64,000 bases of DNA from CAWKDC01 sp044445605 (GTDB lineage: Bacteria > Pseudomonadota > Gammaproteobacteria > JABCZS01). Below the pieces are notes generated by a model, which was given only the letters and a program-made list of their open reading frames with translations, ran no database searches and had not been told where the DNA came from. Position 1 is the stretch's first letter, and every line of letters begins with the position of its first letter. The translations under genes were made by a program, and so were the position numbers. The stretch lies in contig JBIOEA010000006.1 of NCBI GenBank assembly GCA_044445605.1, forward strand, positions 8,104 through 72,103, read 5' to 3'. Below, piece after piece: positions 17,901 to 32,900 of the stretch.

Positions 17901-20900
17901 CCATCATCGAGCAATATTTCCATGGTGAACTTTACAGCGGGAACAATACTAAACCCAGCATCGATCAATATTGGCATTAACAATGCCATTAACATCAGCA
18001 CCGGAGAAAGTGCCACCGCCCAGATCGGTTTGAAAGCATCTACTGCTGTTAATTTTACCGGGGTAGGATTTGGTGCAGTCAATACGAACCCAACAACCAT
18101 TATCACCTCAAAAGATTTGAATGTCTCCGCACCCACATTCAGCATCACATTCAACCCATTCATTTCTCCCATTATTCAAACGGCACTCAATAAAACGGAC
18201 CCTTTTAACAGCAACCTAGGAACGAATGTCACGCTCACCTCCACGTCAGGGATCATCAGTTTCCCTGCAGCCACTTCTTTTCCAGCAACCATTGCATGGG
18301 GAACAGCAGCCAATTTCACACTTAACTCATTCAGTGACATTTCCATGTTTAGCACGGCATCCGTCAATAGCTCTGGCGCTGGAAATATCATCTACAATGC
18401 AGGCAGCGGTGCTGTGGGTGACATTGATCTTGGGACATCGAGTACCACGACAGCGGCTATCATCAGTTCGGGCTCGGGTCAGGTCACACTCAATGCGCAT
18501 AACAATATTAACTTAACCAATGCCGATTTTGGCAATATTAACCTTACCGGCAATACTAATGTGACACCACTCGTTGTTCAAAATGCGAAAAACATGTATG
18601 TCAGCAACTCATCGAACACAAGCAATATTACGATTAACAACGCAGATGCGCGCATCACTAATGCTGCATTACTGATTGGCGCTAATATTCAGATCACGTC
18701 ACTCAACAATATCAATTTCACGAACACGAATCCTATTGTGATGCCAGCAGGAACAGAAACCTTCACAGCAACAACGAACAACGTCGGGACGAATCCTCTG
18801 GGAGGTTACGTCAATCTGAATGCTTCAAATTTAATTGAAAACAACGGCACGGGCGCAATGACATTGGTCGCGTACGGCATTGGAAACCTCACGCTCAGTG
18901 CAGCTGGCGCGATTGTCAATAACAGCACGGGGGCGATCAATCTGGACGCAAGCAAAGCCTCCGGCGGTTCGGTTTACCTCAGCAATAATGACTTCGGCAC
19001 CATTAGCAATCCAGGTCTAGGTCAAATCACGGCGACAGCGCTCAACCTCTATGCCAGCAATAGCACCAGCCCCATTACCATCAGTAGCAGTGACGTTAAT
19101 ACGATTACCAATTCGCTTGTAGCAGGCACGAATGTGCTTACCTCATCCACCGGTGATACAACCTTTGCAGCAAGCGCAGGCAATATTTCGTGGGGAACAA
19201 GCTCAAATTTCACCGTGAATGCAAATGCCGGCGGAAATATTACTTTCAACCCTGGTAGTTCCATCAGCATGTTATCCGGCAGCGGCGTGCTGGCCTTAAA
19301 TGCCGGTAATAATCTCAACCTCGATGCAACGAATACACTGAGCAACGCAGGCTCAAGCGCCATGAATCTGATCGCAGCAAACTCGGTCAATCTGAATAAT
19401 GTTGCCTTCAATAATATTAGCAACACTGGCACTGGGGCCATTACGATCACGACACCCAATTTATACGCAACCGATATCACCAACCCCATCACGATCAGCA
19501 CGGCAGATACTTCTGCTTCCATTATTAATCATGCGCTGGGTGTTGGCACCAACGTCACGGTCAGCTCTGTTCAAGGCATTACCGTCAGTGCGCCTATTTC
19601 ATGGAACACTCTGGCTAGCTTCACTGCGATTGCAGATTCTGCGGAAGCGGGCAACTCAAGCATCATCGCATTTACTGGCGGCAATACCATCACTTCCAAC
19701 GGAACGGGAAATATCAACCTTTATTACGACAGCCCTACCGAAGTCGCTACGAATTTCACGGGCAATGTCATTCTCGGCGGCACGGGCACATTAAACGCCT
19801 ATATGAAAGTATTTGAAGCTGCAGCTACCAGTATCGATGACACGCAGGCGGGTCTTATTAACACCGCGATGGCTGCGGGCTCAAGTTTAACTTCTCCATC
19901 GTTGGGAACCAATGTGATTATCTACGGCGCCGGTGACCTTACATTTACTAATAATGTGTCGGGCTCAGGGACACCTATCGCATGGAGCACGCCCACCTCA
20001 TTAACGGTCAATGCGGTTAACAGTGTGATTTTCGACAGCGCCTATGTGGCAACCACCCATGTCATCACAGTACCCACAGGGGGCACGCTCAATTTAAACC
20101 CTGACAATGGCCTTACGGGAAGCACATCGAATACCGTTCAGAACACAAATGGACAACTCGTTTACAACAGTGGCACGGTTAATATTTTGTATAACCCGGT
20201 AAATTTCACCGGAAACAACCCTTATTACTATGTTCCCATCACGACACCCAATGGGCTCGTCACCGGGAATGCTCCTCTGTCCTATCAACTTGTCTATAAC
20301 AATGTTGCCAATCATGATCTGAGCAATATACTGACATCAGGCGATTACGTGCTTGCCCAAAACATTTCATCAAACCTTCCTACGTCACCGATCGGTAACT
20401 CTACCACCCCATTCACGGGTGTTTTCAGTGGCTATGATTTCTATGATGCGATCAACAATAGCAATGCCAGCAAAACAATTACGGGGCTGAGCATCACCAG
20501 CGCAAACCAATACGTTGGGTTATTTGGCGATGTCAGTGGTGCGACGCTCCAAAATATTACACTTGTTGATCCGCAAATTGCATCAACGTATGTCCCTACT
20601 GGCGCAGCACCTGGATACACCGGTGCCATTGCGGGCTTACTGACCAATACCACATTATCGGGTCAGTTTAGCGTGCTCAGTAGCGCATCCACCGTACAAG
20701 GTAATTTGGGTGGCGCAGGTTCTACCAGTTATATTGGCGGGCTTTTTGGCGATACCTCTTCAACGCTAACCACCACATCCAGTTTTGCGGCCACCAATAA
20801 TGCCGCCATCACCGGCACGAGCGCAACAACCATCAGCACCGGAACAACCATTGCAACAGGTTATTTAGGGGGAATTTTTGGTGCTGCCCCCGGTGCGTTA

Positions 20901-23900
20901 CTCACCGCTAACAATACGTTGATCAATGCGGGTAATATCGTTGTCAACGCGACGCTCACCACGCCTAACGTTTATGTAGGCGGCATAGGTGGCAGTATCA
21001 CAGGCACTATCCCCAGCAACATGAGCAATACCGGCAATATTGCGATCAGTTTTACCACGACAAACTATGCGGGAGCGCCTATACCCGTTGACGCGGCAGC
21101 AGGTATTGCAGCAACCATGGGAAATACTGCAAACATCACCGGTACACTATCGAACCAAGGCGCCATCTCCATGACAGGCACCAACGCCAATGCTTCAAAA
21201 GTGGGAACAGGTTATGTGGGTGGTCTCTTTGCGAATGTGAATTCACCTGCCACAGCTTATACATTCGGTGGCACATGGACAAACACGGGCACCGTTCAAA
21301 ACACCCTCACTAACACAACAGAATATGCAGGCGGAATCATCGCAGATTTGACGGCATCCAGTGCATTGGCAATGCCCGTCACCATGAGCAATACAGGGAA
21401 CATTACTGCAACCTCCGGCACGATCGGTGGCTTAATGGGTGCAGTGGTAGGCAGTGGCACAGGCTCGACGAACCCTAATACACCGGTGATTACTTTCACG
21501 GATAATCTTTCATCCAATGCGAACGTTACAACAACGAGCACCACAGCGGGCAACGCAGGGGCCTTATTTGGACAAGTCACGAGTAGCGGATTTACAGGCA
21601 ATATCACCATCCCTTCCACGGCAAATACAACCATCAGTGGCTTTAATGCTGGCGGCGTATTTGAAAGCCTTACTACCTCCCTTTTTTCACCTAGCAATGC
21701 ATCAGGACTGACCAATGTGGCCTCTATCGGTTCACTCAATGGCACTAGCTCTGCAGCAGGTATCGCCACGTTTGTCAGCGGTTCTATTATCAACGTCCTG
21801 AACTCACTCAACAACACAGGCCTAGTGTATGGAAACGTCTATACGGGTGGCTTGTTTGGTGATGTCACCGCCTTTAATGCATCCACCCCCAGCACCATCA
21901 CCAGCCCCATCCTTTCAAACACCGGCACTATCGATATTAATAATGTTGGTAACACGTTCCATAATGTTGCGTCTGCTGGGGTTATTGCTGTCTTAGATAG
22001 TTCTTCTGTCACCGCCTCAACAGAAATAATCAATACATCGCCTGTTCCCACCAGTCCTTTGACGTTGCTTGCCAGTGGCGTTGTGGGTTATATTGCGGGT
22101 GATATAGGATCAGTGACAACCTCTGTGGGTGCAAGCAGTATCACAACACCCTACATTGGCAACGCTCAGAACATCACCATCAACAACAGTGCTCAATATA
22201 ATGTGACTGAAGGTGGCATTATTGCCTACATCGATGGTACAAATTCCCTCACCTTACAGAATGCAACACTGGAGAACAAAGGCTACCTTTCTGAAACATC
22301 CAGCAATTTCGGCCTCATCGGTGGGGTCGTCGGTTCTATCAATAATGTCACCACCGCAGCCTCTCTGAATAACCTCACCTTTACTGAAAATTGCAGCTCA
22401 GGCGCAGGAGGCAATTGCGCCTCTCAATCCTACGCCATCAATACAACGATGGCAGGCGGTGGAATGATGGGCGTTGTTAACAACGCCAATTTAAGCGATT
22501 CCACTTTTAGTTTTCCTGGACTTAATGCGCTCAGTTTTGGCGGCGGTAATACAGGAGGACTCATTGGATCGTTTGGAGGATCAAACGCTCGACTACCCAC
22601 GACAACGCTGCCAACAACCATCAACGTCACCAATACTTCGCTTGCATATAATAGCGGCTATAGTACCCTCGGAGGATTAATAGGTAATGTCACCGGCGGA
22701 ACCATTGGAAATAACATTACCCTAGAATACCTTGGAACCATCAACGCTGGCTACATATCAACCATCGTCGGCGGCATCATTGGCAGTCTGTCAAACCAAG
22801 ACGGGTCGCTTGTGTTTAACCCCGCAAACCTATTAGTGGATCCATCCACTTCTCAAACAATTAATGCAGGCACTGGGGGTAACAGAGGAAGCGGCGCTTA
22901 CAACTATGCTGGTGGTATTTTCGGTGAAATCAATGGGTCGTATAATACGGCATTAGCACCTCTTAACGTCACATCTGCAATGAATACGAGTGCAAATGTG
23001 GCTATTCAGGGCGGAAGTAGCCTTACCTCACGCATGACCTTGATGGGAGGTCTTGTTGGTTTGATGACAGGTTATGCATCGCTTTCTGGCAGCAACACCA
23101 TGTCAAATCACGCACTGCTCGAAGGCACAACAGATATCGGCGGTATCGTGGGTGAATTGAACACATCCAATACGAACCCTCTCACCAATACAGCGCTCAG
23201 CACAACAGCCTTGAGTAACCTCGGAAGTAGTGTCATCGTCGCCGGTAGCGTCATCGGGGCCATGTATAACATGACCAATGGCTATGATAGTACGAATATC
23301 ACGCACCCTCTCAACAACATCACTGTTCCAAGTGGAGGATCGAATGTTGGGGGCTTTGCCGGTGAAGTAACCAATTCGGTCATCACCGCAAACATCACCA
23401 ATCCTTCAAACGATACGGTGTTGGGAGGCTCAAACACCTCCATTATTGGCGGACTCTTTGGCTCTGTTGATACCAATTCGGTTATTCAAGGAAACCTCAC
23501 CAATAATGCAAATGTCAGTGGAAGCAGCTATGTCGGTGGTCTCCTAGGTAGACTGGGCGGTCCAAATTTAGTCGCAACCAGCTCATCGGCTATCTTGGGC
23601 GCCACTCTCTCTGGCGCATTAACCTATGGAAGTGGCGCTCCTGCAACAGGTATCAATACCATTATTGGCGCAGCCTCAGGCACAGGATTTGGCGGCATCG
23701 TGGGTGGCATGTACGGTGCCACAGGATCGGCAAGCGTTCTCTCAGGTGCAATCACCTTGAACATTGGTACATTTAATGCCAGCACCCCCACGTTTAGTTT
23801 TGGTGCGTTCACTCCAACAGCAGTCGGCGGCATTATCGGTTATCTGAATGGAAATGCAAACATCACCAGTACCGTCACGTTTAACTCAGGCTCAGCACCT

Positions 23901-26900
23901 GTCGCTACTATTTATGTCCCCACTGGCAATGCCATCGGCGCATGGATTGGCGAAGCAGACAGCGGCACGATTGCAGGTACCAGCACTATATCCAGCAGCA
24001 ATGTCACCACCATTGGGCTCAATCGCGTGGGCGGTATCATTGGATTTATCGCTGATAACACGGTCATCAGCCCAGGAGCAGTATTTAACAACACCAGTAC
24101 GAGTACCGTCGAACTGGTTCCCTCTGCCACCGTAGGCATTTATGGCGGCGGGGTTGTAGGACAAATCGGTGGTGTGGGAGTTGTTGGCTCAGGCAATGCG
24201 ACTATCGGCGGCACACTCTCAAACGCCGGAACGGTATCATTTTACACCGCACCCAGTTCCGGAACCTACTATATTGCAGGTGTTACCGGTGACATTGCCA
24301 ATAACACCACGATAACAGGAACGATCTCCGGCACGCCGACAACCTTTAGCAATACCGCCAATCTAACTGCTTCGGCTAATGCAGGCAGCACCGTGTATTT
24401 GGGCGGCGTCATTAGTCTTTTTGCAGATGCTCAAGCCTCTGGCCAAGCGTCTATAACGTACATTAACATCACCAACGCAGGCAATATCACAGGAACCAAT
24501 ATCGTTGGTGGTGACATTGCCCTACTCCAAGGTGGCGCACTCAATAATGGTCAGCTCTCCGGCACCGTTTCAAACGCTGGCACGATTACATCCAGCCTAA
24601 CCACAGGCACCAATTACATCGGTGGTAATATTGGAGAAGTCGGCGGCGCTGCCTTCGTTCCCAATATCATTAATGCCATCATCACCAATACAGGTAGCGT
24701 CTCCATGTCCGGAACGCCCACGGCGGGCACTGACTATCTTGCAGGCGTCATGGGATATTTCAATGAAGGTACCATAAACACGGGTACCACCTTAACCAAT
24801 CTAGAACCCTTGAATGCCACCAGCCAGTATGTCGATTTATCTGGCGTTGTCGGCCTTTTTAGCAATGGTATATTCGCACCCGGCGCTTCCATGTACAACG
24901 GCACTACGCTCGCGAATGGGCCTGCGATGACCAATACAGCGACAACCAATGCTCCCGTATCAGGTGTCATTGGTATTGTTCAAAGTGGGACAGTATCAGG
25001 TTCTCTATACAATTACGGCACCATCACCGGTGCAGGCACGGGTGCCGTCGGCGCTGCAGGCACCGCCGGTGTGATTGCCATCATGACAGGTGGCACATTG
25101 AACGGCCTGGCATCTGCTTCCCTGATCAATAATGGCAACATCACAGGCGGACAATATGTCGGCGGCTTGATAGGATATTATGGCGGCACAGCTGCCATGA
25201 GCGGAGATAACATTTTAACTTCCAATGCAACCCTCGTACAAGGTACATCTAATGTCGGGGGTATATTCGGTCGCGTTGATGTATCAACACCCACCTCTTT
25301 CAATCCAACGGCCGGCACACTGACCAATAATGCAGAAGTATTATCATCTTCAGGCACCAGTATTGGTGGTATTTTCGGCACATTTAATGCCACATCTACC
25401 TCGCCCTTTACGATTGCAGCAAACATCACGAATAACGGACAAATAGGACAAAGTGGATCAACCGCTACTGGCACCGGCGGCATCAGCGGCACGATGTCAG
25501 GCTTAAATAGCACGGCACTGATCACCTTCACTGGCACCCTCACAAACACGGGCACCATTTATGGCGGCAGTAACACCGGCGGCCTCTTTGGCTCAACAAC
25601 CTATATCACTATCAGCGGACCTGTTGCATTATCTGGTAGCAGTACCATCTCGGGAGGAACCATCGGTAATGATGTCGGTGCATTGATTGGTTTCATGTCT
25701 AATGGGACCACACTTTCCCCCAGTGGCATCACATTGACCGGCCAAACTGTAACAGGCGCAGCCAATATCGGTGGATTCATTGGAGAAATGCAGGGATCAT
25801 CCGGCACTCTGGCTATCTTTAGCCCCACGGGTAACATCAATATCTCCGGCGCCACGATCACGGGCACTGGCACCGATGTTGGTTCGCTTGTCGGGTTTAT
25901 ATCTGATTATTCACAATTTGCACCTACAGGCACCAGCGGTGCACATCTTACCTTCTCAACGAATTCAACAGTGAATGTTTTAGGCGCAGGAAACGTCGGC
26001 GGTCTTTTCGGTAATATCGCCACAGCCACGCCAGGATCTTCCACGTTTAATCCCGTATACACGGACTTCACCAATGCCGCCACGGTCAAAGTATCCAACA
26101 GTGGCGCAACAAATCTCGGTGGTATATTTGGTAACTTTGCACTAACAGGCGCTTCTATTGCGAGCACCGATACTTTCACCAATACCGGGATTGTCGGTGA
26201 CAGTACCCTCAGTACAAACGCAAGCAGTGCCACAGGCGGTATTTTTGGTGCTGTTCCGGGCCTTACCGGAGCAGGTGGCATTAGCTTTGGCAGCACGTTC
26301 ACCAACAGTGGCAGCATTTATGGCACAAGCAATGTGGGGGGCGTCGTAGGTAATGCGACCTTCACCACATTTTCAGGCAACCTAACAGGCAAGAGTAATA
26401 TCTCAGGCAGTAACAATGTGGGTGGCCTTGCAGGCGCATTAACGTCCAGTATCATGTCTGGTAATCTTGTGTATGGTGATTCAACCGCAACTACTTACAC
26501 ACTCACATTGAGCAGCAGTGGCACAGGACTGGGCGCAATGGCTGGTAATATTTCAGGCGCGATTATCAGCGGCAACAATCTTAATCTGAGTAACGTCACC
26601 GTTCATTCCAATACTGCCTTCAGTGTTGCTAATGCATCGGATGTCGGCATTGTCGCGGGTATTTTAGGTAATGGCGCAGAACTGACGGGCACCTTTACTG
26701 CGAATGCAGATCTGACTAATCCCAATACACTCACGATCGCTAACGCAACAAACGTAGGCGCGATTGCGGGTGAAGTATTGAATGCCACCTTCAATAGCAC
26801 CGTCACCAATGCGGCAAACCTCATCGCAACAGGAAGTAATAAAGTCGGTGGTATCGCAGGCTTTTCTTCGGGAAGCACACTGAGCGGTAATTATACTGAT

Positions 26901-29900
26901 TCAGGTAATATTACCGGCGTTACCGACGTCGGCGGCCTCTTTGGCTACACTGACCCAACCATCATTTCGGGCAGTAATACATTAACAACGGCTAGCTTGC
27001 CTTCTCACGGTATCATCACGGGGACAACGAACGTGGGTGGATTATTTGGTTATGTGGATGCCGGCAGCACTGTCGCCAGCAACACCACCATGAGCACAGG
27101 CGCAGGTACGTCTGTCACCGGCACCAATTACGTCGGTGGATTAATCGGTAATTTAGATTCCACGGCAACATACAGCGTCACGAGTAGCACGGTCTTTACC
27201 AATCAAGCCAGTGTATCCAGCAGTGGAGAAAATACTAACACCGGCGGTATTATCGGTGGTATTACCAATACTTCCGTCATCACGATTGCTAATGCATTAA
27301 CGAATATGGGCAGCGTCTCTAATTCGAACATCGATAGCAGCAACCTGGGTGTTGCCGTCGGCGGCATGATGGGGCAACTCACCAGCAATGCTGCATTCAC
27401 AGGAACACTACTGAATCAAGGGGCTATAACAGGTGTTGGACAAGGCACCGGCGGTAGTAATGTCGGTGGATTGTTCGGTAGCATTACCGGTGGTACTTTA
27501 GGTACTTCATTAGGCGCGGGTTCCTTCACCAATTCAGGCGCGATCAATACAACCATTTCTAGCACGAATACCAATATTGGCGGCATTGCCGGTAATATCA
27601 GTGGTGGCACACTCTACGGAAATGACAGTAACACCGGCAACATCGGCAACAGCACGGCCAGCAGCATTGTAGGCGGATTGCTGGGTGTTGTCAGTGGCGG
27701 AAATGTCCATGCCTCGCTGACACAAACCTCCGGCACAGTCACTGGCACAAACGATATCGGTGGTGTCGTTGGCGAAATATCAACCCCTACTAGTTCTGGT
27801 TTTGCGCCTTCATTACTGACCGCCTTGGCAGGCAATGTCACCGCCACGACCGCAGATGCAGGCGGTATCTTCGGGTCTATCAATAATGTGAATATCAGCA
27901 ATGCGATGAGCACGGCATCAAACCTCACCCTAACAAGCGCTAATGGCGCGGGTGGACTTGTGGGATTAATGACAGGTGGCAATGCAGTGTTATCTGGTAC
28001 CAATGCCATGAGCAACGCAGCCACGTTTGGAGAATCCGTTTATGTCGGTGGTATCGTCGGCGTATTGCAAGGCAATGGCACATCGTTAACAACACCCCAT
28101 ATTACCAACACCAACCTTTCTACCACGACGATCATTAATCCTGTCAACGTGTTAAACAATTTAACAGCGGTGGGCAGCGTTATTGGACAATTAAATAATG
28201 CGTTTTATGATAATACTAATATTGGAACGTCGATTGCAGATATCAATGCATCGCGATCAGTCACCGTGGGTGGGTTCGTGGGCGAAGCAGATAATTCAAC
28301 GATAACTGCCGCACTCACCGGCACTAACAATGTATTAGGTTATCAAAACGTCGGCGGATTAATAGGTGCGTTAGGCAACAGCAGTCTATCAAGCGGTAAC
28401 CTCGTTGTCGGCGATACGAATGTCGGACATAGCTACACCCTTGCGCTGGCTTCAGGCGGAAGCGGACTAGGGGGTGCTGTCGGTTTAATGTTGGGCAGTA
28501 ACACAGTCCCATCAAGCATTGACCTCAGTAAAATTAGCATTAACAGTAATGTGGCATTTAGCGTCTCTGGTAATGCCGATGTTGGCGGGGCCATCGGTAT
28601 CCTCAGCAATAATGATAGCCTGACCAACACATTCAACACCCACGCATTAACCATTAATGGTGCGACGAACGTAGGAGCAGTGATAGGCTTAATCAACTCC
28701 GCAACGCTTGGCAGTGGCCTGACCTTCGGCAATGCCACGAATTTAACGAGCAACAGTACGAATGTCGGTGGCATCGCAGGCCATGTGTCCGGCACATTAG
28801 CAAACCCAACGTCGATCAGCGCAACCCTCTCAGACACAGGCAGCATTTCAGGCAACGCCGTTGTAGGCGGTTTGTTTGGCTGGCTAGACGCCAACAGCAC
28901 GTATTCACCTACTCATGCTATTGCGATCTCTGGAATAACGATCAGTGGCACCGGTGATAAAGTCGGCGGTATTATCGGACAAATGCTCGGATCCAGTGCC
29001 ACGCAACAAGCAGTCTTTAATCCCAGCAGTACGGTCACTGTATCGGGCACGTCGATCATATCAGGCGTCAACGATGTCGGTGGTATGCTTGGTCTGCTTG
29101 GAGATAACTCATCGTTTACACCTCAAGCAACAGTAGCCACCGCTTCTACTGTCGGCTCACCTGTCACGATCAATGGTTCGGGCAATCATATTGCCGGCAT
29201 CATCGGATACGTCGATAACACGAATATCACGCTCACAGCCACCTCACTGAGCAATGCCGCCAATGTTACGATGTCTGATGCAGGCACAGGTGTCGGTGGT
29301 GTTTTTGGTACATTCACGTTATCGAATGTCACGCTTGGGTTTGACATGAACAATTCAGGTACGATAACAGGACTCACCGCAACCAATGGTGTTGGTGGCA
29401 TCACGGGCACGATGGCAGGCACTTCAGGTAATCTCATCATGCTTACCGGCAATCTCGTCAACAGCGGTAATATCGCAGGCAATACTGACACGGGTGGATT
29501 ATTCGGTGACACGCAATATGTTAGCTTCGCGCAAAATGGCAATGTCGTCGAAAGCACAGCAGGCACCATCAGCGGCAACACGACTGTCGGTGGATTAATT
29601 GGCAAATTTGATGTAGGCAGCAATGTCGCCAGTACAACAACATTACAAAACATGTCCAATGTCACTGGCTTGCAATATGTCGGCGGTGTTCTCGGTGAAA
29701 TGAGCGCTGGCACAATCGCAAACACAGGGATGTTAGAAGAAAATAGCGGAACGCTCTCACTCGGTAGCACGGGATCAGATTTAGGCGGTGTCATCGGCCA
29801 TGTCATGGGCAACGTTGCACTTTCCCTCAACAACCTATTTATTGCAGGCAACAACGTGACATTCAATATCACCAGCGGCGCCCAATCTATTGGCGGCGGC

Positions 29901-32900
29901 ATTGGTTTAGTTGAAAATAGTGGCGTTAATATGCCTGCCATCAGCGGCACTTTCTTGAGCTCCGGCGCAAACGCCATCACGATTAATCATGGTACCTATG
30001 TCGGCGCCGCTATCGGTGAAGTCACGAATAACGGTGTGACGGGTACGAATGCATTCAATTCAAGCTTCCAAAACAATGCACCTCTCATCGCAACTTCAAG
30101 CAATGGCGTAGGTGGCGATATTGGTCTTGCTGTTGGTTTGGCCAATACCAATGCAAACCCTTTAAGCATCACAGGCACCCTTACCAATAACGCAAGTATC
30201 TCAGGCAATTCAAAAGTCGGTGGCACCATCGGTGTATTAAGTGATGCCAGTGTAACCGGCACACTTAACATGGCTAGCGGCAACCTCTCTGCTATCAGTG
30301 ACCTCGGTGGATTGATTGGACATGTCGTTGGCAACAGCAGTGTTGCATTGGGTGGGCTCACTTTTTCAAACACGGTCATATTTAATGTCCCTAACAATGC
30401 CACGGGTATTGGTGGTGCCATTGGTTTATTAGAAGATGACACAGCCGTCACACCTAACACACCCACACTGACTGGCACGTTTAATGCCAATAATACGGTC
30501 GGTGGCAATACACTGACCATCAGCAATGCAACGACAGGTGTGACGGATGTCGGTGCTGTCATTGGCATCATCAATAACGCCAGCAACTTTATAAGTACCT
30601 TTACCAATGCGACAAATGTCGTAGCAATAACGGCTGATGATGTCGGCGGCATCGCAGGGTTTGTATCAAACAGTGATTTAAAGAGTGGCACCCTTACCAA
30701 TAATGCTAACATCACGGGACGAAACAAGGTCGCCGGTATTTTGGGTGATGCAGACCCAACAACACTCGCTAATAACTATGTATTGGCTACAGGCAGCATT
30801 GTTTCAGGTAATTCAGACGTCGGTGGTTTATTCAACCTCACTACCGCGGGCGACACCATCGCAAATACCGCCACCCTGCTCACTCAAACAGGTAGCAGCG
30901 TCAGTGGTAATGCTAATGTCGGCGGCCTTATCGGTTTACTGGCCACTGGTACGAATTATAATGCAGTCACCAACACCTATACGAATAATGCCACGGTTTC
31001 AACCACGGCGGATATCAGCAGCATCGGTGGCATATATGGCACGATTGGCTCTGCCCTTGTCATCACCAACTCGCTCACCAATGCGGGTATTGTTGAAACC
31101 ACCTTCAGTGGCACGCCTACCGTGTCAGCCATTGGCGGCATTACGGGTGATTTAAATGGCGTGACATTCGGCACATCCGCACATCCTATGACACTCACGA
31201 ATACAGGTACTGTTGAAGGTGTTCGCAATGTCGGCGGATTGTTTGGACAATTATTAACAACAAGCACCTCCTCTGATTTAACACACGCCACATTAGTCTC
31301 ATCTGGCATTGTCGAAGACGTTGGCACTGGCACACATACTAATATTGGCGGCATGATTGGATTCTTGAACAATGCCTCACTGCTCCCCGCATCTGTCACA
31401 TCGAATGCAACGGTGACTGGCTCTAATACCGGCACCAGCAGCAGTGTGAATGTCGGCGATGTCATTGGACAAAGCACTGTCGCTATCAGCAGCGACTTAA
31501 CTGGCGCTGGCACGGTAATAGGTTATAGCAATGTCGGTGAAGTCATTGGATTGTACAACGGCGGCATCCTATCAGGCAGGCTAACAGGCACGGGCAATGT
31601 ATCAGGCAATCAATATGTCGGTGGCACGATAGGTGATTTTGCAGGCGGCAGTATCACCAATGTATTAACGTACAATACAGGCACACTGTCATTCTCGGGC
31701 CCCAGCGCTGCGACATTCACTGGCTTAGGCGGACTCATCGGCCATACAACTGGCGGCACCGTTGATTTAGGCAAATTGAGTGTTGGAAGTAGTACCGTAT
31801 TTTCACCCAACAGTGGCTTTAATGTCGGTGGTGCAATCGGTATCGTTGAAAATGGCTCGACACTGGCAAACAATTTCACAACAAACCCACTCATCATCAA
31901 CAATGCCACGAATGTCGGTGGAATCGCCGGCGAAATATTGAATGCAACACTCAATGCCATGACTTTCGCCAATGCCACGAACCTATCAAGCGATGGCACT
32001 GCCGTGGGTGGTGTCGCGGGCCTTATCATCGGCAGCAGTGTCAATTCAACCCTTAACAACAGCGGCACTATCACGGGCAATATTGCAACACAGCTCGGTG
32101 GCGTGGTGGGGTTAAGCCGAAACAGCACACTGTCAGGTACTTTTATCAACTCGGGTAACGTGGGCAATGATACCGATAGCAATGTCGGTGGTGTCGTTGG
32201 CGAAACCGATAACACCATTCTTTCAGGCACTTTTCAACTCACCAATGGCACCGTCACCGGTAACACCCATGTGGGTGGATTGCTTGGCCTCACCACCAGC
32301 AATAGCTCAGCCACCACTTCCACGCTGATGACCACTGCATCAGGTGCTTTTGTCGTCGGCAGTGCCAGTGTCGGCGGGCTCATCGGTGACATGGACAGTC
32401 TCATCTTTGCTGCTGGCAGCACGAATACGCTTGCTAACAGGGCAGACGTAACAACCTCAGCAGCCATCAATACCATCGGTGGTATCTTCGGTACTTCAGG
32501 GGTAGGCACAGGCAGCGGCATTGTGATCTACAGCCCACTCGCCAACGCAGGCTATGTACACAGTACTACAGCAACCGCTATTGGCGGCATCACCGGCGCT
32601 CCAGGCGTGTCAGGTAATACCATTACCTTTGAAAACACCCTCACCAATATGGGTACCGTATCAGGCACAGATAATGTCGGCGGATTATTTGGCGCACTGT
32701 TAAGTACCAGCGCGCTCACTGTCTTTAATGGCTCTGCTGTCTTGGTCGCTACCAGCAACAGCATTGTCAGCGGCACTGGCAATAATATTGGTGGCATGAT
32801 TGGCTACTTGAACAATGCCAGCATATTGCCCGGCGCGACAATAACATCTGCTGCCACCGTCAATGGCACAGGCACCAACGTCGGCGGTGTCCTCGGACAA